Origin: an uncultured Collinsella sp.
Lineage (GTDB): Bacteria > Actinomycetota > Coriobacteriia > Coriobacteriales > Coriobacteriaceae
Assembly: GCA_900551195.1 (NCBI GenBank)
Contig: URVD01000083.1
Span: 1 to 7,600 of the forward strand
DNA: 7,600 bases
Direction: 5' to 3'
The position numbers and the translations under genes were made by a program. Numbering within the stretch: the stretch's first letter is position 1; the number at the start of each line of letters is the position of its first letter. The notes beneath the pieces are model-generated. The model made no database searches. It was not told where the DNA came from and saw nothing but the letters and a program-made list of their open reading frames with translations. Positions 1-5,895 of the stretch are shown here, one piece after another.

Positions 1-939
1 GGTAGCCAGCGCTTCATTCCCCAACATATTAATAAAATACGTCTTCAGATCGACGAGCAGATGATGCAGGAGGCCGTTGACATCAAGAAGGCCGTCAAGC
101 CCGACCAGGTGCTGATGGTCGTCGACGCCATGACCGGCCAGGACATCGTCAACGTGGTCTCGACGTTTGCCGAGCGCACCGATTTTGACGGCGTGATCAT
201 CTCCAAGCTCGACGGCGATGCCCGTGGCGGTGGCGCACTTTCGGTGCGTCAGGTGACCGGCAAGCCCATCAAGTTCGTGAGCATGGGCGAGAAACCCGAC
301 TCGCTGGAGCCGTTTTACCCGGACCGCATGGCCAAGCGAATCTTGGGCATGGGCGACGTCGTCGGCATCATCGAGAAGGCCCAGGAGGCAGCCGATGCAG
401 AGCAGCTCGAGGCTGCCGAGCGTATGCTGCGCGAGGGCTTCACCATGAACGATATGCTTGACCAGATGAAGGCCGTCAAGAAGATGGGCGGCATGAAGGG
501 CATTCTGGGCATGCTCCCCGGTGGTCAGCGTGCACTCAACCAGATGGGCGGCAACCTGGACGAGGGCATCTTCGATAAGAACGAGGCCATCATCATGTCG
601 ATGACCAAGGAAGAGCGCCTGCGTCCCTCCATCATCAACGGTCAGCGTCGCGCCCGCATTGCCAAGGGCGCCGGCGTAACCCCCACCGAGGTCAACAGCC
701 TTATGAAGCAGTGGGGCGAGATGAATAAGATGATGGGCCGCATGCGCACGATGGCCAATCAGGCACAGGCCGGCGGCAAAAAGGGCAAAAAGGGTAAGAA
801 GGGCAAGAAGATGCGCATGCCCAATATCCCTGGGCTGGACGCTATGGGTCTGGGCGGCATGGGCGGCCTGGGTACGGGCGGTCCCAAGTCCGATATGGAG
901 CTGCTGCGCCAGATGGAAGCGCAGATGCGTAGTAAGTAA
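1..939 (+). CDS. ffh: Signal recognition particle protein Ffh, 3' part (5' end missing or disrupted)
   Basis: Ffh is the SRP54-type GTPase that, with 4.5S RNA, delivers ribosomes making membrane proteins to FtsY. Recognisable Ffh sequence starts at base 40 with RLQIDE, the residues just after the DTAG GTPase motif. It continues through VVDAMTGQD, then SKLDGDARGGGALS (the TKxD-like guanine-specificity motif) and the ADAEQLEAAERML linker into the Met-rich M domain, which has the RNA-binding stretch INGQRRARIAKGAG. The C-terminus adds a (GKK)4 run and a Gly/Met-rich tail ending at a TAA. The frame is open from base 1, but bases 1-39 encode GSQRFIPQHINKI where the family has a hydrophobic strand ending in DTAG. 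The NG-domain P-loop is outside the window. Identity is certain; whether the gene is intact is not. rpsP, a frequent downstream partner, is absent here. Confidence 0.93.
   Translation, partial: GSQRFIPQHINKIRLQIDEQMMQEAVDIKKAVKPDQVLMVVDAMTGQDIVNVVSTFAERTDFDGVIISKLDGDARGGGALSVRQVTGKPIKFVSMGEKPDSLEPFYPDRMAKRILGMGDVVGIIEKAQEAADAEQLEAAERMLREGFTMNDMLDQMKAVKKMGGMKGILGMLPGGQRALNQMGGNLDEGIFDKNEAIIMSMTKEERLRPSIINGQRRARIAKGAGVTPTEVNSLMKQWGEMNKMMGRMRTMANQAQAGGKKGKKGKKGKKMRMPNIPGLDAMGLGGMGGLGTGGPKSDMELLRQMEAQMRSK
775..810 (+). repeat. Four 9-bp tandem units encoding Gly-Lys-Lys in the Ffh tail
   Basis: Four consecutive GGY-AAR-AAG units encode GKKGKKGKKGKK just after the M domain of Ffh. The units differ only at synonymous third positions, so selection on the protein is likely. 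Such a basic run probably strengthens contact with SRP RNA or the ribosome; this is an inference. Confidence 0.8.
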
Positions 940-965
940 TAGAGCTGTAATTCCAGCTTGATATG

Positions 966-1001
966 GCAAAGGCCACTCGGAAGCTACCGGGTGGCCTTTG
1001 C
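966..1001 (+). terminator. Hairpin between convergent ffh and the DUF134-NifX gene
   Basis: The 15-bp stem pairs 966-980 with 987-1001 and holds one T-G wobble; the loop is AAGCTA. The stem is flanked by GCAAAGGCC and GGCCTTTGC. It lies 26 bases after the ffh stop and about 60 bases from the stop of the opposing gene, so it may act in both directions. The following T-tract is weak (TTTG, CTGTTGG), so it is not a textbook intrinsic terminator, but position and stem strength favour this role. Confidence 0.75.
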
Positions 1002-1062
1002 TGTTGGCTTTGATTGTTGGGTTGCGTTCGGCTTCGCGCCCCGAGCTCGCGGTGCCGTGCCG

Positions 1063-1827
1063 TTAGTGGCAGCCGCAGCCCTCGTGGCCCTCGTGCTCGT
1101 GATGGCCGTGGCAGCTGCAGGAATCGCCATGCTCGTGAGTGTGCTCGTGGTCGTGGCCGTGACAGCCGCACGTGGCCTCGCCGTTCTGTGCGAGCGTGCC
1201 GGCGATAAGGGCCTCGACGCAAGCGTCGCAGCTGCCCTGGGCACCTGCGTATACCGTGATGCCGGCTTGGGCAAGCGCGTTGATAGCGCCACCGCCGATT
1301 CCACCGCAGATGAGCGTGTCCACGCCGCCGTTGGCGAGCAGGCCCGCAAGTGCGCCGTGGCCGGTGCCGCCGGTGCCCACGACCTGCTCGTTGAGCACCT
1401 TGCCGTCCTGAATGTCGTAGATCTTGAACTGCTCGCTGCGGCCAAAGTGCATAAAGATGTTGCCGTTGTCGTACGTGGTTGCCACCCTCATGGTGCCGAC
1501 CTCCTTTGCTGGCCATGCGGCCGTTGTCGTGGTGATGGGGGAGTACGCGATATTGCCGCCTTCGATGATGAGCGCCCGACCATTGACCAGCGCGTTTGCC
1601 ACCTTGCGATGCGTTCGGCTGCAAATAGCCGCCACCGTGGCGCGCGCGATGCCCATCTGCTGTGCGACTGCCTCTTGGCTAAGGCCTTCCAGGTCGCACA
1701 GGCGCAGCACCTCGAGTTCGTCGATCGTCATGTCGATGGCGTCTCCGCTGGCTAGGCCGTCAGGGGTAAAGCCGCGGTATTCGGGGATGATCCCGACGCG
1801 GCGCAGTTTCTCGCGTCTTCCTGCCAT
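1063..1827 (-). CDS. DUF134 helix-turn-helix / NifX-type iron-molybdenum cluster-binding fusion protein with Cys/His-rich tail
   Basis: This 254-residue protein has three parts. Residues 1-91 match the DUF134 family: a basic N-terminus (MAGRREKLRR), MTIDELEVLRLCDLEGLSQE, then a helix-turn-helix around residues 50-70, ending in LVNGRALIIEGG. Residues 92-112 form a low-complexity linker. Residues 113-219 match the dinitrogenase iron-molybdenum cofactor (NifX/NifB-like) fold: MRVATTYDNG, FGRSEQFKIYDI, then ICGGIGGGAINALAQAGITVY. Residues 220-254 carry 12 His and 6 Cys, with three CxCH units. DUF134 proteins are presumed DNA-binding regulators; NifX-like domains can carry metal clusters. No nif genes are visible, so nitrogen fixation is not implied; metal or Fe-S handling is an inference. 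The ATG at 1827 has AGGAGG four bases upstream. A second strong start lies inside at 1491. The gene is divergent from thyA and convergent with ffh. Confidence 0.9.
   Translation of the reverse strand: MAGRREKLRRVGIIPEYRGFTPDGLASGDAIDMTIDELEVLRLCDLEGLSQEAVAQQMGIARATVAAICSRTHRKVANALVNGRALIIEGGNIAYSPITTTTAAWPAKEVGTMRVATTYDNGNIFMHFGRSEQFKIYDIQDGKVLNEQVVGTGGTGHGALAGLLANGGVDTLICGGIGGGAINALAQAGITVYAGAQGSCDACVEALIAGTLAQNGEATCGCHGHDHEHTHEHGDSCSCHGHHEHEGHEGCGCH
1489..1507 (-). promoter_or_regulatory. Internal ribosome binding site and ATG for a NifX-domain-only product
   Basis: On the minus strand AAAGGAGGT (1507-1499) is fully complementary to the usual 3' end of bacterial 16S rRNA. It sits seven bases before an in-frame ATG (1491-1489) that encodes Met113, exactly where the NifX-type domain begins with MRVATTYDNG. 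Initiation here would give a 142-residue protein with the cluster-binding domain and the Cys/His tail but no DNA-binding domain. The site looks better than the one at the upstream start. Use in the cell is inferred. Confidence 0.65.
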
Positions 1828-1841
1828 GCGCCCTCCTTATC

Positions 1842-1853
1842 TGACATATGTCA
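1842..1853. promoter_or_regulatory. Perfect 12-bp palindrome TGACATATGTCA, candidate operator
   Basis: The sequence is its own reverse complement and lies 14 bases upstream of the DUF134-NifX start, overlapping or just downstream of the likely transcription start. A near-identical copy lies 53 bp away. A repressor bound here would block the promoter. Autoregulation by the DUF134 domain is the simplest guess. Confidence 0.65.
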
Positions 1854-1858
1854 ACAAT

Positions 1859-1886
1859 AGAATAGCGAACCCGCAGATTTGCGCAA
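1859..1886 (-). promoter_or_regulatory. Candidate promoter of the DUF134-NifX gene
   Basis: On the minus strand TTGCGC (1886-1881) and TATTCT (1864-1859) are separated by 16 bases and resemble sigma-70 -35 and -10 boxes. Transcription would begin close to or inside the first palindrome at 1842-1853. The match is moderate and other choices are possible. Confidence 0.4.
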
Positions 1887-1893
1887 GGAATTT

Positions 1894-1907
1894 CTGGCAT
1901 ATGTCAG
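1894..1907. promoter_or_regulatory. Second palindrome CTGGCATATGTCAG, candidate operator
   Basis: This 14-bp palindrome has one mismatched pair and shares TGnCATATGTCA with the site at 1842-1853. The two centres are 53 bp apart, about five helical turns, which places both on the same DNA face. It lies just upstream of the candidate -35 box of the minus-strand gene and about 48 bp upstream of the thyA -10 candidate. Confidence 0.6.
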
Positions 1908-1953
1908 AAAATGAGGGCTTATGTTTGGGCTGTGGGGCCGTGTGCGCCTGGGC

Positions 1954-1959
1954 TACAAT
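1954..1959 (+). promoter_or_regulatory. Candidate -10 box for thyA-folA (TACAAT)
   Basis: TACAAT lies 35 bases upstream of the thyA start. No good -35 box is seen at the standard distance (TGTGGG at 1931-1936 is poor), so this is only a candidate. Confidence 0.35.
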
Positions 1960-1993
1960 GAATCTCGCTTATAGGCGACTGACAGGAGGGTCA

Positions 1994-2842
1994 ATGAGCA
2001 AGGCTGATCAACAGTTTGTAACCATGTGCCGCGATATTCTGGACCATGGCACCACCACCGAGGGCCAAAAGGTCCGCCCTGTGTGGGAGGATGGCACCCC
2101 TGCCTATACCATTAAAAACTTTGGTGTCACGGCACGCTACGACCTGCGTGAGGAGTTTCCGGCGCTTACCCTGCGTCGTACGGCCCTCAAATCTGCCATG
2201 GATGAGATCCTGTGGATCTATCAAAAGAAGTCCAATAACGTGCATGACCTCAACAGCCATATTTGGGATGAGTGGGCCGACGAGACTGGCTCCATCGGCA
2301 AGGCCTACGGGTATCAGATTGGGCAGAAGAGCCATTATGCCGAGGGCGACTTTGACCAGATGGATCGCGTGCTGTACGACCTTAAGAACACGCCGTACAG
2401 CCGCCGCATTATGACGAATACCTACGTGTTTTGCGACCTGTCCGAGATGCACCTGTATCCGTGCGCCTACAGCGTGACGTATAACGTGACGCAGCGCCCA
2501 CAGGATGACAAACCGACGCTCAACATGATTCTCAACCAGCGTAGCCAGGACATTTTGGCTGCGAACAACTGGAATGTGTGCCAGTACGCAATTTTGCTGA
2601 TGATGGTTGCGCAGTCGGTCGATATGATCGCTGGCGAGCTGCTGCATGTGATTGCCGATGCTCACATTTACGACCGTCATGTCGATATTGTCCGCGAGCT
2701 TATCGAGCGTCCGCAGTTTGCCGCGCCTAAGGTAACGCTCAACCCCGATGTGCATGATTTCTATGCGTTTACGACCGATGACCTGATTGTCGAGGGCTAT
2801 GAGCACGGCCCGCAGGTCAAGAACATCCCCATTGCGGTGTAG
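1994..2842 (+). CDS. thyA: Thymidylate synthase ThyA
   Basis: ThyA methylates dUMP to dTMP in the cytoplasm with 5,10-methylene-tetrahydrofolate, leaving dihydrofolate. The 282-residue protein carries the family's key sites: the phosphate-binding SRRIM (residues 136-140), catalytic Cys157 in LYPCAYS, QRSQD at 182-186 with Asp186, Asn194 in NNWNV, and DAHIYDRH with His224 and Tyr226. It ends in KNIPIAV, the usual thymidylate synthase C-terminus that closes over the active site. Length is normal. The ATG at 1994 has AGGAGG four bases upstream. The reading frame is open well upstream, to 1424, but that part runs antisense to the neighbouring gene and shows no ThyA homology. folA follows within ten bases, so the pair is almost surely co-transcribed. 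Confidence 0.98.
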   Translation: MSKADQQFVTMCRDILDHGTTTEGQKVRPVWEDGTPAYTIKNFGVTARYDLREEFPALTLRRTALKSAMDEILWIYQKKSNNVHDLNSHIWDEWADETGSIGKAYGYQIGQKSHYAEGDFDQMDRVLYDLKNTPYSRRIMTNTYVFCDLSEMHLYPCAYSVTYNVTQRPQDDKPTLNMILNQRSQDILAANNWNVCQYAILLMMVAQSVDMIAGELLHVIADAHIYDRHVDIVRELIERPQFAAPKVTLNPDVHDFYAFTTDDLIVEGYEHGPQVKNIPIAV

Positions 2843-2851
2843 GTGACGCGC

Positions 2852-3370
2852 ATGACGTGTAAGCTTTCCGCCATTGTCGCCGTGTGCGATGACTGGGGTA
2901 TTGGGTGCGAGGGCGACATGGTGGTGTCCAACCGTGCCGACATGCGTCATTTTGTGGCGTGCACCAAAGGTTGCCCGGTTATTATGGGGCGCAAGACCCT
3001 GCTGAGTTTTCCCGGCGCACGGCCGCTCAAGAATCGTCGCAATATCGTGCTCACGCGCGACGAGGATTTTTCGCCCGAAGGTGTCGACGTGGTGCATAGT
3101 ATCGGCGAGGCGCTCGCCGCGGTTGCCGATGAGCCCGTTGCCTGGGTGATCGGCGGCGGCGATGTCTATCGGCAGTTTTTGCCGTACTGCGTGGAGGCCG
3201 AGGTCACGCATGACCACTGCGTCCATCCCGTGGACACGTGCTTTCCCGACTTGGACGCCGATCCCGCGTGGGAAGTTGCGCGGCGCGAAGGGGTTGCCAC
3301 GATTGCCGCGGGCGAGGGTGACGAAGGCCTCGATTATGAGTTCGTGACGTATCGTCGCGTTGAGGCGTAA
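2852..3370 (+). CDS. folA: Dihydrofolate reductase
   Basis: The enzyme reduces dihydrofolate, the by-product of ThyA, to tetrahydrofolate using NADPH. Visible family motifs are AIVAVCDDWGIG at the N-terminus, Asp30 in RADM (aligned with the catalytic Asp27 of the E. coli enzyme), VIMGRKT (43-49), RRNIVLTR (62-69) and VIGGGDVYRQFLP (99-111), followed by DTCFPDLD. The 172 residues are a normal length. The Met20 loop reads GDMVVSNRADM instead of the common LPW-type sequence, as in some Clostridia-like enzymes. The start is chosen at ATG 2852, with AGGTG six bases upstream; a GTG at 2843, directly after the thyA stop, would add three residues and has no good binding site. The AGGTG overlaps the thyA stop codon, which suggests translational coupling. 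Confidence 0.96.
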   Translation: MTCKLSAIVAVCDDWGIGCEGDMVVSNRADMRHFVACTKGCPVIMGRKTLLSFPGARPLKNRRNIVLTRDEDFSPEGVDVVHSIGEALAAVADEPVAWVIGGGDVYRQFLPYCVEAEVTHDHCVHPVDTCFPDLDADPAWEVARREGVATIAAGEGDEGLDYEFVTYRRVEA

Positions 3371-3410
3371 ATCTCCTATTTGCCCACGGTATTATCGGGT
3401 TGGAATGATT

Positions 3411-3435
3411 GAGGGGCGGCGCTTGGCGTCGCCTC
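3411..3435 (+). terminator. Possible weak terminator after thyA-folA
   Basis: GAGGGGCGGCGC and GCGTCGCCTC form an imperfect stem around a TTG loop, with a two-base bulge and one wobble, followed by GTTTGATATAG. Its place, 41 bases after the folA stop, fits a terminator, but the T-tract is poor. Confidence 0.35.
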
Positions 3436-3479
3436 GTTTGATATAGATGCTGCTGTAAGAAGGGTGCGGGCTGGCTACT

Positions 3480-4394
3480 ATGACTGATGCCGTTGAGGTG
3501 CTGCGAATCGATTCGCTCGAGGACGAGCGGCTCGATGCCTATGTGCGACTGACCGAGCGTGAGCTGCGCTGCGTACTGGAGCCGCAGAAGGGCATCTTTA
3601 TCGCCGAGAGCGCTAAGGTCATCGAGCGTGCGGTGCGTGCCGGATACGAGCCGGTGAGCTTTCTTTTGGGTGAACGCTGGCTCGACCAGATGATGCCGCT
3701 GTTTGAGCGCTTGGTTGTGCGCGAGGGAGCGGGTCCGGTCCCGGTGTTCGTGGCCTCGATGGAGCTCATGGAGCAGTTGACGGGCTTTAACGTGACGCGC
3801 GGTGCGCTCGCGGCGTTTCGTCGCCCGCGTCAGATTCCGGTCGATGAGTTCTTGGGTGGCGTTGTCGAGGCGGCGGGGGAGCGCCCGGTGCGCGTATGCG
3901 TGCTCGAGGGCATTGTCGACCACACGAACGTGGGCGCGATTTTCCGCTCGGCTGCCGCGCTCAATGTCGACGGCATTCTGGTGAGCCCTACGTGCTGCGA
4001 CCCGCTGTATCGTCGCTCGGCCCGCGTGAGCATGGGCACGGTGTTCCAGGTGCCCTGGACGCGCATTGGCAGCGAGGCGCGCGTATGGCCGCATGATGGC
4101 CTGGCGGCGCTGCACGATGCAGGATTTACCTGTGCCGCCATGGCGTTGACGGACGACTCCGTTTCGCTGGACGATCCTGCGCTGCGCGAGATTGACCGCC
4201 TCGCAATCTTTATGGGTACCGAGGGTGCCGGCTTGGGCGCCAAGACCATTGTCGGCTGCGACCGAGCTGTGCGCATTCCGATGGCGCATGGGGTCGATTC
4301 ACTCAACGTTGCCGCGGCGAGTGCCGTCGCCTTTTGGCAGCTGTGCCCGCACGTGAGCAATGAATACCACTACCAGCCGGGGCTGTATCACTAG
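3480..4394 (+). CDS. TrmH/SpoU-family RNA 2'-O-ribose methyltransferase
   Basis: Members of this SPOUT family methylate ribose 2'-OH groups in rRNA or tRNA with S-adenosylmethionine, using a knotted C-terminal fold. The 304-residue protein has an N-terminal L30e-like RNA-binding part (about 1-115, with KGIFIAESAKVIERAVRAG) and the catalytic SpoU domain. Its three motifs are clear: HTNVGAIFRSAAAL with Asn150 and Arg156, then FMGTEGAGLG with Glu248, then IPMAHGVDSLNVAAA with Ser274 and Asn276. The exact target cannot be told from sequence; it is not clearly RlmB or TrmH proper. The ATG at 3480 lacks a well-placed ribosome binding site: AGAAGGG ends about 15 bases upstream. No other in-frame start fits better. 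It follows folA by 109 bases and may be transcribed alone or by read-through. Confidence 0.94.
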   Translation: MTDAVEVLRIDSLEDERLDAYVRLTERELRCVLEPQKGIFIAESAKVIERAVRAGYEPVSFLLGERWLDQMMPLFERLVVREGAGPVPVFVASMELMEQLTGFNVTRGALAAFRRPRQIPVDEFLGGVVEAAGERPVRVCVLEGIVDHTNVGAIFRSAAALNVDGILVSPTCCDPLYRRSARVSMGTVFQVPWTRIGSEARVWPHDGLAALHDAGFTCAAMALTDDSVSLDDPALREIDRLAIFMGTEGAGLGAKTIVGCDRAVRIPMAHGVDSLNVAAASAVAFWQLCPHVSNEYHYQPGLYH

Positions 4395-4434
4395 CCAGAT
4401 ATTTCGCACCGGGCTCTGATTCGTGGTGTTTCGG

Positions 4435-4462
4435 TCGACGCCGTACGGTGCTAAGCTAGTAT
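4435..4462 (+). promoter_or_regulatory. Candidate promoter of the MATE exporter gene
   Basis: TCGACG (4435-4440) and TAGTAT (4457-4462) are 16 bases apart, about 58 bases upstream of the chosen start. The 125-base gap between the methyltransferase and the exporter has no convincing terminator. Both boxes are imperfect, so confidence is low. Confidence 0.3.
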
Positions 4463-4519
4463 TGGCTTTGGTCTTAAATTGCCGTTTTGTTGTTTAACGT
4501 ATGCTGGCGGGGAGGGTGT

Positions 4520-5869
4520 GTGGCTAAGAAATCTACGGCTATCGATGTAACGCAGGGTGTCATTTGGCAGCAGCTGCTGTCGCTGTGCGTTCCCATCTTC
4601 TTTAGTTCGTTCTTTCAGCAGGCATACACGCTAATCGGTACCTATATCGTCGGTCAGTTTGGTGGCAAGCTCGCACTGGGTGGCATTCAGGCCACGATGG
4701 TGCTTACAGAGCTCTGCATTGGTTTTTGCGTCGGCGTGGGTGCTGGCTGTGCGGTCATTACGGGCCAGTTTTTTGGCCAGCACGATGATGAGCGCCTGAG
4801 CCGATCGGTCCATACGGCCATGACGCTCGCGCTGGTGGGCGGCATTATCATTTCTATTCTGGGCATGGTGTTTGTCGAGCCGATGCTTGTGTTGATGAAT
4901 ACGCCGCATGAGCTGCTGGCCGAGGGCGTGGCGTATGCCCGTTGCTACTTTGCCGCCATGTTTGCGGCGCTGCTGCTCAATATGGGGACGGCGCTGTTGC
5001 GCGCCGTGGGCGACACGCGCGGTCCGGCGGTCATTATTGCCTCCGGCTGCTTCGTCAACGTGGCGCTCGACATTCTCTTTGTCGCCGTGCTGCACATGGA
5101 AGCGCTGGGCTGCGGCATCGCGGTGGCGCTGACTATCTGCACCAATGCCACGATGATTGTGATCCGCATGATGCGCGCTCCGGGGGCGTGGCGTTTGTCG
5201 CTATCCAAACTCGGTATCGATCGCGGCATTTGCAAGAGCATGCTTTCGTGCGGTTTGCCGCTGGGCGTTCAGTCTGCGGCGTATTCGATCTCCAATGTTT
5301 TGATTCAGGTGTCGGTCAACTCGTTTGGAGCCGATGTCACGACCGCTTGGGGCCTTTCCGGCCGCCTGGACGGCATTATCTGGATGGTGACCGAGGCACT
5401 CGGCGTGTCGATCACCACGTTCTCGGCGCAGAACTTTGGTGCGCGTAATTACGATCGCATGCGAAAGGGATACCACACGTCGCTCGTGCTGTCGTTTATG
5501 CTCATTGGTGGCCTGTCTGCCGTGCTGCTGGTATTCTCGGGCCCGCTTTCGCGTCTGTTTATCGACGATGCCGCAATTTCGGCCTACACCACGACGATTC
5601 TTCATTTCATCGCGCCGTTCTACGCGATCTTCTCGATTATCGAAAACGCGTCCGGCTCCATCCGTGGCGCTGGCGTGAGCTTCCAGCCTATGATGCTCAC
5701 GATATTCGGCACGGTCGTGCTCCGCGTGGCGTGGGTGTTCGCGATTATGCCGCTCGACCCCTCGCTCGAGCATCTGCTGCTGGTCTACCCCGTAACCTGG
5801 GTAATCACCGCCACGATGTTCACCATCTACCACCACAGCGGCAACTGGCTAGGCCGCGCCACTGCCTAG
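4520..5869 (+). CDS. MATE-family multidrug efflux transporter
   Basis: MATE proteins export cationic drugs or metabolites across the inner membrane using a Na+ or H+ gradient. The 449-residue product has a short cytoplasmic N-terminus and about 12 hydrophobic segments in two halves, the normal size for the family. Typical features are VPIFFSSFFQQAYT with IVGQFGG in the first helix, GQFFGQHDDERLSR in the first cytoplasmic loop, LLRAVGDTRGP in the first half, and AQNFGARNYDRMRKG in the second half. The substrate cannot be deduced. The conserved Asp of the first helix (VDT in many homologues) appears as Gly40 in LIGTYIVG. The GTG at 4520 is preferred because GGGGAGGG lies just upstream; an in-frame TTG at 4487 has no such site. 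The gene ends 22 bases from the opposing cobO stop. Confidence 0.95.
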   Translation: MAKKSTAIDVTQGVIWQQLLSLCVPIFFSSFFQQAYTLIGTYIVGQFGGKLALGGIQATMVLTELCIGFCVGVGAGCAVITGQFFGQHDDERLSRSVHTAMTLALVGGIIISILGMVFVEPMLVLMNTPHELLAEGVAYARCYFAAMFAALLLNMGTALLRAVGDTRGPAVIIASGCFVNVALDILFVAVLHMEALGCGIAVALTICTNATMIVIRMMRAPGAWRLSLSKLGIDRGICKSMLSCGLPLGVQSAAYSISNVLIQVSVNSFGADVTTAWGLSGRLDGIIWMVTEALGVSITTFSAQNFGARNYDRMRKGYHTSLVLSFMLIGGLSAVLLVFSGPLSRLFIDDAAISAYTTTILHFIAPFYAIFSIIENASGSIRGAGVSFQPMMLTIFGTVVLRVAWVFAIMPLDPSLEHLLLVYPVTWVITATMFTIYHHSGNWLGRATA

Positions 5870-5895
5870 CCATTGGGGACGTCCGCAATGGCTAG
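5846..5895. repeat. Three-arm inverted repeat spanning the stops of the MATE gene and cobO
   Basis: The arms are A, TGGCTAGGC (5846-5854), B, GCCTAGCCATTG (5864-5875), and C, CAATGGCTAG (5886-5895). B can pair with A (9 bp, loop 9) or with C (10 bp, loop 10), but not both. The loop between B and C contains the palindrome GGACGTCC. The MATE stop TAG lies in B and the cobO stop, read on the minus strand, lies in C. There is no T-tract on either side, so this may be a bidirectional terminator or mRNA 3'-end stabiliser of unusual form. Confidence 0.7.

Noticed and set aside
1..45. An intein or group II intron 3' end inside ffh.
   Set aside because: No His-Asn before Cys, Ser or Thr at the boundary, and no domain V-like hairpin in the 40 bases visible. 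Only an undefined foreign or misassembled end can be claimed.
958..1755. A long plus-strand reading frame opposite the DUF134-NifX gene.
   Set aside because: It is antisense to a gene with clear domain matches, has a low-complexity Ala/Val-rich translation and no ribosome binding site. GC-rich third positions leave such frames open.
1980..1993. TGAC-AGGAGG-GTCA mini-hairpin presenting the thyA ribosome binding site in its loop.
   Set aside because: The stem is only 4 bp and does not extend; this is within chance expectation.
1991..4289. Long minus-strand frames opposite thyA, folA and the methyltransferase.
   Set aside because: Their translations are Arg/His-rich with no recognisable domains, and the plus-strand genes carry complete catalytic motifs.
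4487..4519. TTG start giving an 11-residue longer MATE protein.
   Set aside because: No ribosome binding site before TTG, whereas GTG 4520 has GGGGAGGG directly upstream, and the extra residues do not resemble a MATE N-terminus.
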